A stretch of 64,000 nt of DNA from Elusimicrobiota bacterium (lineage in GTDB: Bacteria > Elusimicrobiota > UBA8919), in NCBI GenBank assembly GCA_003452965.1, contig DMMW01000002.1:79233-143232 (forward strand), in the 5' to 3' direction. Below are positions 35,635 to 44,418 of this stretch, piece by piece. A program made the translations under genes and the position numbers. The notes under the pieces were generated by a model, which was not told the DNA's origin, did no database searches, and saw only the letters and a list, made by a program, of their open reading frames with translations. Position 1 is the first letter of the stretch, and every line of letters begins with the position of its first letter.

Positions 35635-36735
35635 TTGTTTAAAATTGCAATTGATGCGAGAAGCGTAACTGAAATTAAAACAGGTGTAGGAAATTATATA
35701 CTTAACTTAATAAATGGTTTAAAAGAAGTTGATAAGGAAAATAAATTTATAATCTATACTGAAAAAACAAGACATTTCCTGAAAAAAATATCGGTTGTTT
35801 CAAAAGTATTCAGGATATTGTTTTATTTTTATGATAATTTTATTTTTCCGTTTGTCCTGTTGTTAGATAGGATTGATATTTATCATTGCCCCGCTTTTAT
35901 TCTACCGTTGATAAATTTTAAATATAAAAAAGTTATAACGATTGCCGATTTGGGTTTTTATGCGTATGGCAATGATTTTTCAAAGAAGTGGCATTCACGA
36001 CACTTGAAGTTTATGCTTCCGATGTCAATAAAAAAGGCTGATAAGATTATAGCAATAAGTGAGTCCACCAGAAGACAGATTATAGAGATTTTTAATGTAC
36101 CGGAAGGAAAAGTAAAAACTATTTATCTTGGGGTTTCTGAAAAATATAGAATTCTTGAAGATAAAGCGAAAATAGGTTATTTATTAGATAAGTATCGGAT
36201 TAAACAACCTTTTATCCTGTTTGTCGGTAATTTGGACCCAAGAAAAAACCTGTTACGGTTGATAAGTGCGTTTCATAATGTAAAAAGTAAAATAAATAAT
36301 TTGCAGTTAGTGATAATAGGAAATAGGGGAGAGTTATTTCAGGAAGATATTTTGAAAGAAGTTAATAAAGGTGATATTGTGCTAACCGGATATTTAAAAG
36401 AAGATGATGTTGTTTGTTTGTATAATGCAGCTGCTGTTTTTGTTTTTCCTTCGCTTTACGAGGGTTTTGGATTGCCGATTCTTGAAGCAATGGCATGCGG
36501 CTGTCCTGTTGTAACTTCTGATGTTTTTTCTATGCCTGAAGTAGCCGGTGATGCAGCTATTTTAATTAATCCAGAGAGTATTGATGAAATATCAAGTGCG
36601 ATTATAAGAATTATTGAAGATGATAAATTTCGTGAAAATTTAATTCAAAAAGGTTTTAAAAGAGCTAAAAAGTTTAATTGGAAAAAAACTGCAAGTGAGA
36701 CATTAGCAGTTTATGACTCTTTAAATTCAATATGA
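35635..36735 (+). CDS. GT4 family glycosyltransferase
   Basis: A 366-residue GT-B enzyme of the MtfB/WbaZ-like mannosyltransferase style: IAIDARSVTEIKTGVGNY at residues 4-21, VITIADLGFY near 100, AISESTRRQII near 140, FVGNLDPRKN near 197-206 and [23 protein letters not shown] near 266-288. The TTG start is supported by AAGGGG seven bases upstream. It is paralogous to 39898-40977. It overlaps the following ligase/polymerase gene by 4 bp. Confidence 0.82.
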   Translation: MFKIAIDARSVTEIKTGVGNYILNLINGLKEVDKENKFIIYTEKTRHFLKKISVVSKVFRILFYFYDNFIFPFVLLLDRIDIYHCPAFILPLINFKYKKVITIADLGFYAYGNDFSKKWHSRHLKFMLPMSIKKADKIIAISESTRRQIIEIFNVPEGKVKTIYLGVSEKYRILEDKAKIGYLLDKYRIKQPFILFVGNLDPRKNLLRLISAFHNVKSKINNLQLVIIGNRGELFQEDILKEVNKGDIVLTGYLKEDDVVCLYNAAAVFVFPSLYEGFGLPILEAMACGCPVVTSDVFSMPEVAGDAAILINPESIDEISSAIIRIIEDDKFRENLIQKGFKRAKKFNWKKTASETLAVYDSLNSI

Positions 36736-38072
36736 AAATTTTATTTGATTCTTTTGTTTTAGTTATGATAAGTGTTTTCTTAGTGATGCTTGGTGAAGTT
36801 TCTTTCTATAAAGTCGGTCACATACATTTTAGACCATACCAAATACCGTTATTAATTGCATTTTCCATAGTAATATTCAAATTCTTAATGAACAGAGTGA
36901 AAATACAGTTACGATTATCATATTTTTTAAGTATATTGTTAATTATTTTAACGATAGCTATTTCTTTATTTAAAGCAGAATATCCATTGCTAACATTAAA
37001 GCAATTATTATTATTATCTTTATATATTTCGATATTTCTACTGATTGTTAACACATGCGATAGTGAAAGGAAAATTATATTATTACATAGAATAATAATT
37101 TATGGTTGTTTTATAGCTACTGTTTATGGTTTTGTTATGATGATCATAACTAATTTGCCGGGAGTGGAAAGGGAAGGTGGATTTATTTATAATCGTCCGA
37201 AATCCTTTTTTACGGAACCAAATGAATTTGGGCAGTATCTTGTTTTTGTTTTCGGTTATATGTTCGCTGAAGTAGTATTTAGAAAAAAAAATACAAATAG
37301 ATTAATATTTTGGATTACGTTTATCCTTATCTTACTTCTTATTGTGCCCAATATGAGTAGAGGTGCATGGTTGGCATGCATAGTTATAATTGGTTTTGTT
37401 TTTTATTTTCATAATAAATTTAGTGTGAAAAAGATTAATATTGGTAAAAAAGTGAAAGTAATATTTTTAATGATATGTTTTTCTATATTGGCTCTATTAA
37501 TAGCTTCCAAGTATATTGTTACAAACGGTACTTCGGTTGTTGACGTAATATCTGCCCGAGTAACTTCGCTATTTAGCGGTTCTGATGCAACAAGTATGAT
37601 AAGATTCAATAACAATCTAAAAGCTTTTAATTCAATGTTAGAAAATCCGTTCACAGGAGTCGGTTTTGGCAATGCTTTTACTGTAATAGAGAAAAGAATA
37701 AAAGACAAAGAAAAAGAAAATATACTTAGGGAAAAAAGAAATCAAAATGATTTGATAATTGATAATAAGAAAAAGGAGAATATATTATTACCAAAGGTTA
37801 TAGGTGCTACTTCTTCAAACTTTTTAGCAGATATAGGTATGGAAATAGGAATACTTGGTTTGCTGAGTTTTATTTTTTTTATTGTATTAGTAATTATAAA
37901 AGCAGTTATATATATTAAAAGAATAAATAATCCTTATGTTGTTGTTGTTTATGTTGGAGCATTAGCATCTTTTATCGGACTGATTGTGAACGGCATTACT
38001 TATTCAATTCATCTATTGCCGTTTTTTTGGATTTCAGCCGGAGTATTGAGTGTGAGATTTAAAAATGAGTAG
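36732..38072 (+). CDS. O-antigen ligase/polymerase (Wzy_C type)
   Basis: A 446-residue polytopic membrane protein with about 10-12 hydrophobic segments. NMSRGAWLA near residues 206-214 is the Wzy_C-type motif. A large periplasmic loop (about 260-355) contains ENPFTGVGFGNAF, which matches the H/N-P-x-x-G-x-G pattern of O-antigen ligases. An unusual Lys/Glu-rich insertion (about 320-350) follows. It overlaps genes on both sides (4 and 8 bp). Whether it ligates or polymerises cannot be told from sequence. Confidence 0.72.
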   Translation: MKILFDSFVLVMISVFLVMLGEVSFYKVGHIHFRPYQIPLLIAFSIVIFKFLMNRVKIQLRLSYFLSILLIILTIAISLFKAEYPLLTLKQLLLLSLYISIFLLIVNTCDSERKIILLHRIIIYGCFIATVYGFVMMIITNLPGVEREGGFIYNRPKSFFTEPNEFGQYLVFVFGYMFAEVVFRKKNTNRLIFWITFILILLLIVPNMSRGAWLACIVIIGFVFYFHNKFSVKKINIGKKVKVIFLMICFSILALLIASKYIVTNGTSVVDVISARVTSLFSGSDATSMIRFNNNLKAFNSMLENPFTGVGFGNAFTVIEKRIKDKEKENILREKRNQNDLIIDNKKKENILLPKVIGATSSNFLADIGMEIGILGLLSFIFFIVLVIIKAVIYIKRINNPYVVVVYVGALASFIGLIVNGITYSIHLLPFFWISAGVLSVRFKNE

Positions 38073-38799
38073 TGAAAGTAAAAAATTATTGACAGCAGCA
38101 CAGTATGGAATACGTTTGGGTAACAATGATTTATCACATTTATCCAATAAAGCGAGTGTTGCAAATTATATTAATGTTGCTGATGAAATTAAAAGGGTTT
38201 TGAAAGAAGGAAGAATTCTGGATTGGGGTTGCGGTTACGGGCATATGACTTATTTGCTTCGTAATCGGAATATTGAATCGGTTCCATATGAAATAGAAAA
38301 ACGTAGTAATTTTGATAAAATCCCGATATTTTCGGAATTAAATATAATTTATGGCAATGAAAATTTTAAATTGCCTTATGAAAATAATTCTTTTGACGCC
38401 GTATTATCATGTGGAACGATTGAGCATGTTGCTGATATTAATTCTTCTATGATTGAGATAAAAAGGGTTTTAAAGAAAGGTGGAATTTTATTTATTTATA
38501 TGTTGCCTAATAAACAATCATATACCGAATGGATAGCAGAAAAAAGAGGACTAAGCGTACATCCTGTCAAGTTTAATAAAAATGAGATATCTGAATTTCT
38601 TCAAGGTTTTGGTTATAAAATAATTAAGATTAAAAGAAATAATATCCTGCCTAAAAGTTTAATAGGATTGCCTTCAATTATTAAGAATATATACGGAAGT
38701 TTATATTTTCTAATAATTCCTATAGATAGATTTCTTGCAAAAATTCCTTTGATAAATTATTTTTGCGGTGTTTTTGAAGTTATCGCTATAAAGAATTGA
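38065..38799 (+). CDS. Class I SAM-dependent methyltransferase (Methyltransf_11)
   Basis: A 244-residue protein with motif I ILDWGCGYGHMTYLL near residues 51-65, an acidic PYEIEK end of strand 2 near 77-82, FDAVLSCGTIEHV near 111-123 (motif IV and post-IV), and LKKGGILFIYMLPN near 137-150. The C-terminus lacks membrane anchors. It sits between the ligase-like gene and a GT4 gene and probably methylates a sugar or chain terminus. It overlaps the upstream gene by 8 bp. Confidence 0.78.
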   Translation: MSSESKKLLTAAQYGIRLGNNDLSHLSNKASVANYINVADEIKRVLKEGRILDWGCGYGHMTYLLRNRNIESVPYEIEKRSNFDKIPIFSELNIIYGNENFKLPYENNSFDAVLSCGTIEHVADINSSMIEIKRVLKKGGILFIYMLPNKQSYTEWIAEKRGLSVHPVKFNKNEISEFLQGFGYKIIKIKRNNILPKSLIGLPSIIKNIYGSLYFLIIPIDRFLAKIPLINYFCGVFEVIAIKN

Positions 38800-38804
38800 A
38801 AGAT

Positions 38805-39896
38805 ATGAAATTAGCAATAGTACATGATTATTTGAATCAATACGGGGGGGCTGAAAAAGTAGTTGAGTCGTTGAATGAAATATTTCCTTCCGCTCCGATA
38901 TATACCTCTATTTATATTCCTGAAAACATGCCTGAAAGCTTTAAAAAAATGGATATACGAACATCGTTTATGCAAAAACTTCCATTTATTAAAAAACGTT
39001 TCAAGGAATATTTTTTGATTTATCCGTTTGCATTCAGAAGTTTTGATTTGTCTGACTATGATATTGTGTTATCTTCGAGCAGTGCATACGCTAAAGGAGT
39101 AAAGTTACCTGAAAGTGTTTTGCATATATGTTATTGTTATACACCCACAAGATTTATTTGGCGATTCGAGCAATATATAGAAAATGAAAAGATGGGTAAA
39201 ATTAAGAAAAAAATACTATTTTATTTTACCCATATTTTGAAAAAGTGGGATATCAAAACTGCGGAAAATGTAAATTATTTCATATCTACGTGCGAGAATA
39301 TACGTAATAGAATTAAAAATATATATAAAAAAGAATCAGAAGTAATTTATCCTCCTGTTGAAACCGACAGATTTTCAATTTCAAAAAATATTAATAAATA
39401 TTTTTTAGTAGTATCCAGGCTTAATGCATATAAAAAAATTGATTTGGTAATAGAAACGTTAAATTATTTGAAATTACCGTTAAGAATAATTGGGGATGGT
39501 CCTTGCCGCAAGCATTTGGAAGAAATTGCAGGACCGACAATAGAATTTTTAGGTAAAGTAGACGAAAAAGTATTGGCGGAAAATTATTCAAATTGTAGGG
39601 CGCTTATATTTCCTGGTGAAGAGGATTTTGGTATAGTGCCGGTTGAGGCGATGGCAAGTGGAAGACCGATTATCGCATATGCTGCTGGTGGTGCACTTGA
39701 AACTGTGATAGAAAATAAAACAGGAGTTTTTTTTAAAGAACAAAATGTAGATTCATTAAAGGATGCTATTAATAGAGTAGATAAGATATCTTTTGATAGT
39801 AATTTTATAAGACAATATGCGGACAAATTCAATAAAACAAATTTTAGTTCAAAAATAAAAGATTTTGTTAATAATAAGTATAAAAGAATAAAATAA
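38805..39896 (+). CDS. GT4 family glycosyltransferase (paralogue of 43126-44259)
   Basis: A 363-residue GT-B enzyme. The N-terminus LAIVHDYLNQYGGAEKV (residues 3-19) holds the GGAEK motif of WcaI/WbaZ-type mannosyl or galactosyl transferases, SVLHICYCYTPTRFIW near 104-119 is diagnostic of the subgroup, and the donor site is FPGEEDFGIVPVEAMASGRP near 265-284. The ATG at 38805 is preferred over a TTG nine bases upstream. It is the first of two closely similar copies in this region. Confidence 0.82.
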   Translation: MKLAIVHDYLNQYGGAEKVVESLNEIFPSAPIYTSIYIPENMPESFKKMDIRTSFMQKLPFIKKRFKEYFLIYPFAFRSFDLSDYDIVLSSSSAYAKGVKLPESVLHICYCYTPTRFIWRFEQYIENEKMGKIKKKILFYFTHILKKWDIKTAENVNYFISTCENIRNRIKNIYKKESEVIYPPVETDRFSISKNINKYFLVVSRLNAYKKIDLVIETLNYLKLPLRIIGDGPCRKHLEEIAGPTIEFLGKVDEKVLAENYSNCRALIFPGEEDFGIVPVEAMASGRPIIAYAAGGALETVIENKTGVFFKEQNVDSLKDAINRVDKISFDSNFIRQYADKFNKTNFSSKIKDFVNNKYKRIK

Positions 39897-39897
39897 A

Positions 39898-40977
39898 ATG
39901 AGAATCGGTATAGATGCGAGAATGATTGATAGTTCCGGTATAGGAACTTATATAAAGAATCTTATTTATTGGTTACCAAAAGTGAGTAATTATGAATATA
40001 TATTATTTGGAAATGAGCAAAAACTAAAACCATATGGTTTGCAAATCGTTCAGGCAGATTTTTCTATATATGGATTAAAAGAACAATTATTTATGTCAAG
40101 AATCATAAATAATAAAAATATCGATTTAATGCATTTTACTCATTATACGATTCCGATAATGTATTCTGGAAATATGGTTGTAAACGTTCATGATTTAATA
40201 CACATAGTATATCCGGAATATTTACCTTCTAAATTCGCATTATTATACGCAAAATTTATGATAGGTTCTGCCTGTAAAAAAGCAAAGAGAGTTATTACAA
40301 TATCTGAATATACAAAAAAGGATATTATAAAATATTTTCAAACGGAGTCTAAAAAAATTAGTATTACTTATTTAGCTGCTGGCGATATCTTTAAGCCGTC
40401 ATCTATTATAGCCGAGGATATGAAAAAGAAATATGGAAAATATTTTTTATATGTCGGAGCTATCCGTCCGCATAAGAATATATTATTTTTGTTAGAATCA
40501 TTTATTAAGTTGAAAAAGGAAAAAAACATATTACATAAGCTTGTTTTAATTGGTAAAGGTAAAATTCCATATATTAATCATGTAAGAAAAAAAATATCGG
40601 CTTATTCTTTGCAAAACGATGTGCTAATAATAGAAGAAATTAAACAAGAAGAACTTGTTAGTTTTTATTGTGGAGCTGATATATTTCTTTTTCCGTCATT
40701 ATATGAAGGTTTCGGTTTGCCGCCGCTTGAAGCTATGTCCTGCGGCTGTCCTGTTATATCTTCAAATACTTCATCTTTACCCGAAGTCGTTGGTGATGCC
40801 TGTATTTTAGTAGATCCCAATAATATGAAAAATTTTACAGATTCTATATATAATGTTATTATTAATGAAAATCTTAAGAAGGAACTTATTAAAAAAGGTT
40901 TTGAAAGATTGAAATTGTTTTCTTGGGAAAAAACAGCAAAAGAAACCGTCAATATTTACAAGGAGGTTTTGCAATGA
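39898..40977 (+). CDS. GT4 family glycosyltransferase (paralogue of 35635-36735)
   Basis: A 359-residue GT-B enzyme with [20 protein letters not shown] at residues 3-22, [15 protein letters not shown] near 97-111, [10 protein letters not shown] near 183, and [23 protein letters not shown] near 262-284. It resembles the gene at 35635. Only 1 bp separates it from the upstream GT4 gene, and ATGA overlaps the next gene. Confidence 0.82.
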   Translation: MRIGIDARMIDSSGIGTYIKNLIYWLPKVSNYEYILFGNEQKLKPYGLQIVQADFSIYGLKEQLFMSRIINNKNIDLMHFTHYTIPIMYSGNMVVNVHDLIHIVYPEYLPSKFALLYAKFMIGSACKKAKRVITISEYTKKDIIKYFQTESKKISITYLAAGDIFKPSSIIAEDMKKKYGKYFLYVGAIRPHKNILFLLESFIKLKKEKNILHKLVLIGKGKIPYINHVRKKISAYSLQNDVLIIEEIKQEELVSFYCGADIFLFPSLYEGFGLPPLEAMSCGCPVISSNTSSLPEVVGDACILVDPNNMKNFTDSIYNVIINENLKKELIKKGFERLKLFSWEKTAKETVNIYKEVLQ

Positions 40978-41669
40978 AATCATTGATTATTATTCCCACT
41001 TATAATGAAAAAGAAAATATAAAAAAGTTAGTTAATCAAGTTACCGAATTAGGATTTCACATTTTAGTGATAGACGATAATTCCCCTGACGGAACCGGCG
41101 ATATACTTGAAAAATTAAAATTAGAAAATGAAAAAATAAATATAATGCATCGCGAAAGGAAATTAGGGCTTGGAACTGCATATATACAAGGATTTAAATG
41201 GGCATTGAAAAGAGATTTTGATTATATTTTTACTATGGATGCGGATTTTTCACATAATCCTGCTTATTTAATGGGTTTTTTAGATAAGCTATCGGAAAGT
41301 GATTTAGTAATAGGTGCACGCTATGTAAAAGGCGGAGGTGTTGTAAATTGGCCGATTCAACGTAAAATAATTTCCCGTTGCGGAAGTTTTTATGCAAGGA
41401 CTATACTATGTTTTCCGATTAAAGATTGTACATCTGGATTTATGGGTTTTAGAAGAAAAGTACTGGAAAATATTGATTTGGACGAGATAAAATCTGAAGG
41501 ATACGGTTTTTTAATAGAAATGAAATATAGAACATATAGACATGGTTATAAGATTGAACAATATCCTATCATATTTGTAGATAGGTTGCATGGAAAATCT
41601 AAAATCTCAAAAAATATAATTTGGGAAGCAATATTCCTTGTTTGGAAATTAAAATTTAGAATAAAATGA
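40974..41669 (+). CDS. GT2 polyprenol-phosphate sugar synthase (DPM1-like)
   Basis: A 231-residue GT-A enzyme similar to dolichol-phosphate mannosyltransferase: IIPTYNEKENI at residues 5-15, VIDDNSPDGTGD near 33-44, LGLGTAYIQGFKWAL near 64-78, and MDADFSHNP near 88-96. The start at 40974 is set by AAGGAGG upstream and the conserved first strand. It overlaps the upstream GT4 by 4 bp and the downstream GT39-like gene by 4 bp. The pair looks like a donor-lipid synthase plus a transferase that uses it on the periplasmic side. Confidence 0.84.
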   Translation: MKSLIIIPTYNEKENIKKLVNQVTELGFHILVIDDNSPDGTGDILEKLKLENEKINIMHRERKLGLGTAYIQGFKWALKRDFDYIFTMDADFSHNPAYLMGFLDKLSESDLVIGARYVKGGGVVNWPIQRKIISRCGSFYARTILCFPIKDCTSGFMGFRRKVLENIDLDEIKSEGYGFLIEMKYRTYRHGYKIEQYPIIFVDRLHGKSKISKNIIWEAIFLVWKLKFRIK

Positions 41670-43099
41670 AAAATAAATCAGTATACCTACTTTTATCTAT
41701 ATTTCTACTTAGTATTATTATACATTTAAAAGGAATAAATAGCCCATTGCTTGATTTTCATTCTTGGCGACAAACGCAAACTGCTATGATAGCAAGAAAT
41801 TATTATAGAAATGATTTTAATTTTTTTAATCCCAAATTGGATTGGTATGGACAGGAATCGAATAAGAGAGCGGGGACTGAATTTCCTATATTTTCTTTTT
41901 CTATTGCGTTATTATATAAAGTATTTGGATATCATGATGTATTAGGAAGATATCTTGCTATCTTTTTTTCTGCTATCAGTTCAGTTTACTTTTTTTTATT
42001 ATTGAAGAAATACTTTAATCTCTGGCAATCTTATATATCTGCTATTATTTTTATAGTCATACCTATAAATATCTATTTTACACGGACAATACAACCGGAA
42101 TCTTTGATGCTATTTTCTATAATTGCCGGTTTATATCATTTTGTTAATTACCTTGAAAATACCGATACAAAGATACATTTTATATTATCATTGGTTTTTT
42201 TGACAATAGCTGTGTTAGTAAAATTGCCATCTATATATATTCTTTTACCGATAATTTATCTTTCATATCAAAAATGGGGTAATAAAGTATTTAAAAGAAT
42301 TGATATATGGTTATTTAATATTTCTTTATTAATATGTGTTGGATTATGGTATGCATTTACTAAAAGCGGAAAAGAGGTCCTGCCATTGAATATTAGTGAT
42401 TATTTAACTATGTTATCAGTAATTAAGAAACCCAATTTTTGGGCAAGACTGTTTTTTTCAAGATTTATAGAATTAACAACAACATATACAGGTCTAATAT
42501 TTTTTATAATCGGATTATGCCTGGTTATATTAAAAAATCGGCAATTTTTATTTGGTATATGGCTATTATCGGTTATTATTTATTCAATATTTATAGGAGA
42601 ATATGGTTATATTCACCAGTATACAGTGCTACCATTTGCACCAATTAATGCGGTATTTATAGGTAGCGGTATAACATATATATTGGGAAAGTATAAGAAT
42701 CAAAAAATATTAAGAGCATTTATAATATTATTAGTATTAACAATTCCATTACATAGTATATTGAGAATAAGTAATTGGTATAAAATAGAGGACAAATGGC
42801 TTTTGAAAGCAAAAGAAGATGTGGAAAAAATCAGTAAAGAAAATGATTTGTTTCTTTGTAATACAGGGATTATACCATTACAACTTTATCATATAGACCG
42901 AAAGGGATTTTCAGTAGATATACGAAAAACTAATTTAAAAGAAATAAATGATATTATTAAAAAAAATATTAGTTTTTTTCTTACAGTAAAAGACAATAGA
43001 TGGCCCGAAGATAATGAAATAAGAAGATTTATTATTAAAAATTATTCGGTTGTATGTGAAGATAAGGATTATATAATATTTGATTTAAGAAAGCATTGA
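41666..43099 (+). CDS. GT39/PMT-like membrane glycosyltransferase
   Basis: A 477-residue polytopic membrane protein. The first periplasmic loop has LLDFHSWRQTQTAMIARNYYR (an acidic Asp plus the WRQ-x-T-AMIARN pattern) near residues 28-48, typical of the ArnT/PMT-like GT-C group. About 10-11 transmembrane segments follow, then a soluble C-terminal 100 residues. It is translationally coupled to the DPM1-like gene, which probably supplies its polyprenyl-phosphate sugar. The acceptor may be lipid A, a glycan or a protein. Confidence 0.7.
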   Translation: MKNKSVYLLLSIFLLSIIIHLKGINSPLLDFHSWRQTQTAMIARNYYRNDFNFFNPKLDWYGQESNKRAGTEFPIFSFSIALLYKVFGYHDVLGRYLAIFFSAISSVYFFLLLKKYFNLWQSYISAIIFIVIPINIYFTRTIQPESLMLFSIIAGLYHFVNYLENTDTKIHFILSLVFLTIAVLVKLPSIYILLPIIYLSYQKWGNKVFKRIDIWLFNISLLICVGLWYAFTKSGKEVLPLNISDYLTMLSVIKKPNFWARLFFSRFIELTTTYTGLIFFIIGLCLVILKNRQFLFGIWLLSVIIYSIFIGEYGYIHQYTVLPFAPINAVFIGSGITYILGKYKNQKILRAFIILLVLTIPLHSILRISNWYKIEDKWLLKAKEDVEKISKENDLFLCNTGIIPLQLYHIDRKGFSVDIRKTNLKEINDIIKKNISFFLTVKDNRWPEDNEIRRFIIKNYSVVCEDKDYIIFDLRKH

Positions 43100-43125
43100 A
43101 AAATCAAAATTGTTTTAAAAAAAAT

Positions 43126-44259
43126 ATGAAAATTGCCATTATTCATGATTGGCTTACAGGTATGCGTGGTGGAGAAAAATGCTTGGAAATATTTTGTGAA
43201 CTTTTTCCAGAAGCCACCATTTTTACATTGATTCATAAAAAAGGTTTTGTTTCTAATAAAATTGAGCGAATGCGGATTGAAACTTCTTTTTTGCAGAAAT
43301 TCCCTAATATAGAAAAAAAATATAGATATTTATTACCTCTGATGCCTAAGGCAATTGAACAATTTGATTTAACTGGATATGATTTAATTATATCATCAAG
43401 CCATTGTGTCGCTAAGGGAGTGAAAATACCAGAGGGTTCCTTGCACATATGTTATTGTTATACTCCGATGAGGTATATTTGGGATATGTATGAACTATAT
43501 TTTGGAAATTCAAGTATTTTTGTTAGAAATGCAATGAAAATTATTAGACCCCATTTGCAAAAATGGGATATTGAATCTTCTAAAAATGTAAATTATTTTA
43601 TAGCAATATCCGAATATATTAAAGAACGGATTAAAAAACATTATAATTGTAATTCGGACGTAATTTATCCGCCTGTAAATACGGAATTTTATAAATCAAC
43701 TAATTCAGAATTTAAAAACAATAAGGACGTATATTATCTTATAGTTTCCAGTTTTGCTCCGTACAAAAAAATTGATTTAGCAATAAATGCTTTTAATAAA
43801 ATAGGTTATAAATTAAAAGTTGTAGGTGACGGTCAGGAAGAAAAAAGATTAAAAGGTATCGCAAATAATAATATAGAATTTTTAGGTTGGCTAAAAAATG
43901 AGGAATTACGAATTTGTTATCAAAATTGCAAGGCGCTGGTATTTCCAAGTGAAGAGGATTTCGGAATTGTGCCTGTAGAAGCACAATCTATGGGAAAACC
44001 CGTAATTGCATATAATAAGGGGGGCAGTAAAGAAACAATTGCTGAAAATAAAACAGGTGTCTTTTTTGAAGAACAAACCATAGAATCACTTATTGCCGGT
44101 ATTAAAAGATTTGAAAATTTGAGCTTTGATTCAAAAGAGATAATAAAGCAATCTGAAAAATTCAGCGAAGAAATATTTAAAAATAAAATTAAAAATTTTG
44201 TTGATGAAAAAATAAAAATTATGTATAATAGCATACCGTTGAAAAACCAACGGTATTGA
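43126..44259 (+). CDS. GT4 family glycosyltransferase (paralogue of 38805-39896)
   Basis: A 377-residue GT-B enzyme with AIIHDWLTGMRGGEKCLE at residues 4-21, SLHICYCYTPMRYIWDMY near 105-122 and FPSEEDFGIVPVEAQSMGKPVI near 276-297. The ATG at 43126 is preferred to an upstream TTG that adds ten poor residues. The last seven codons and the stop lie in a perfect hairpin followed by TTGATTACA (44234-44260), so the C-terminus is partly repeat-derived. Confidence 0.82.
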   Translation: MKIAIIHDWLTGMRGGEKCLEIFCELFPEATIFTLIHKKGFVSNKIERMRIETSFLQKFPNIEKKYRYLLPLMPKAIEQFDLTGYDLIISSSHCVAKGVKIPEGSLHICYCYTPMRYIWDMYELYFGNSSIFVRNAMKIIRPHLQKWDIESSKNVNYFIAISEYIKERIKKHYNCNSDVIYPPVNTEFYKSTNSEFKNNKDVYYLIVSSFAPYKKIDLAINAFNKIGYKLKVVGDGQEEKRLKGIANNNIEFLGWLKNEELRICYQNCKALVFPSEEDFGIVPVEAQSMGKPVIAYNKGGSKETIAENKTGVFFEEQTIESLIAGIKRFENLSFDSKEIIKQSEKFSEEIFKNKIKNFVDEKIKIMYNSIPLKNQRY

Positions 44260-44391
44260 TTACACAGATTAGATGATGTTTGCCCCGTAAAACGGGGTTG
44301 CATACTCGCTCGTTGCAGTGGTTCCCTTGTCTCGCTGAAGCTCATAAGAGCGTAGGCGGACGAGCTCCATGTGCAAATTACACAGAATTAA
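44234..44391 (+). repeat. Composite palindromic element, copy 2 (inverted), with a nested insertion
   Basis: The hairpin TACCGTTG-AAAAACC-CAACGGTA (44234-44255) leads into TTGATTACACAGATTAGATGATG, then GCCCCGTAAAACGGGG and GCATACTCGCTCGTTGCAGTGG. These are the reverse complement of 25310-25240. A segment of about 38 bp (CTCGCTGAAGCTCATAAGAGCGTAGGCGGACGAG region, about 44325-44364) interrupts the match. The match then resumes as GAGCTCC...AATTACACAGAATTAAC. The stop codon of the preceding GT4 gene falls in the TTGATTACA junction. Confidence 0.88.
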
Positions 44392-44418
44392 CTACGAGTT
44401 TTATTGACAAAGGTTATT

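Noticed and set aside
43920..44345. Minus-strand open frame of 141 codons
   Set aside because: It runs antisense to a well-supported GT4 gene and its N-terminus comes from the composite repeat.
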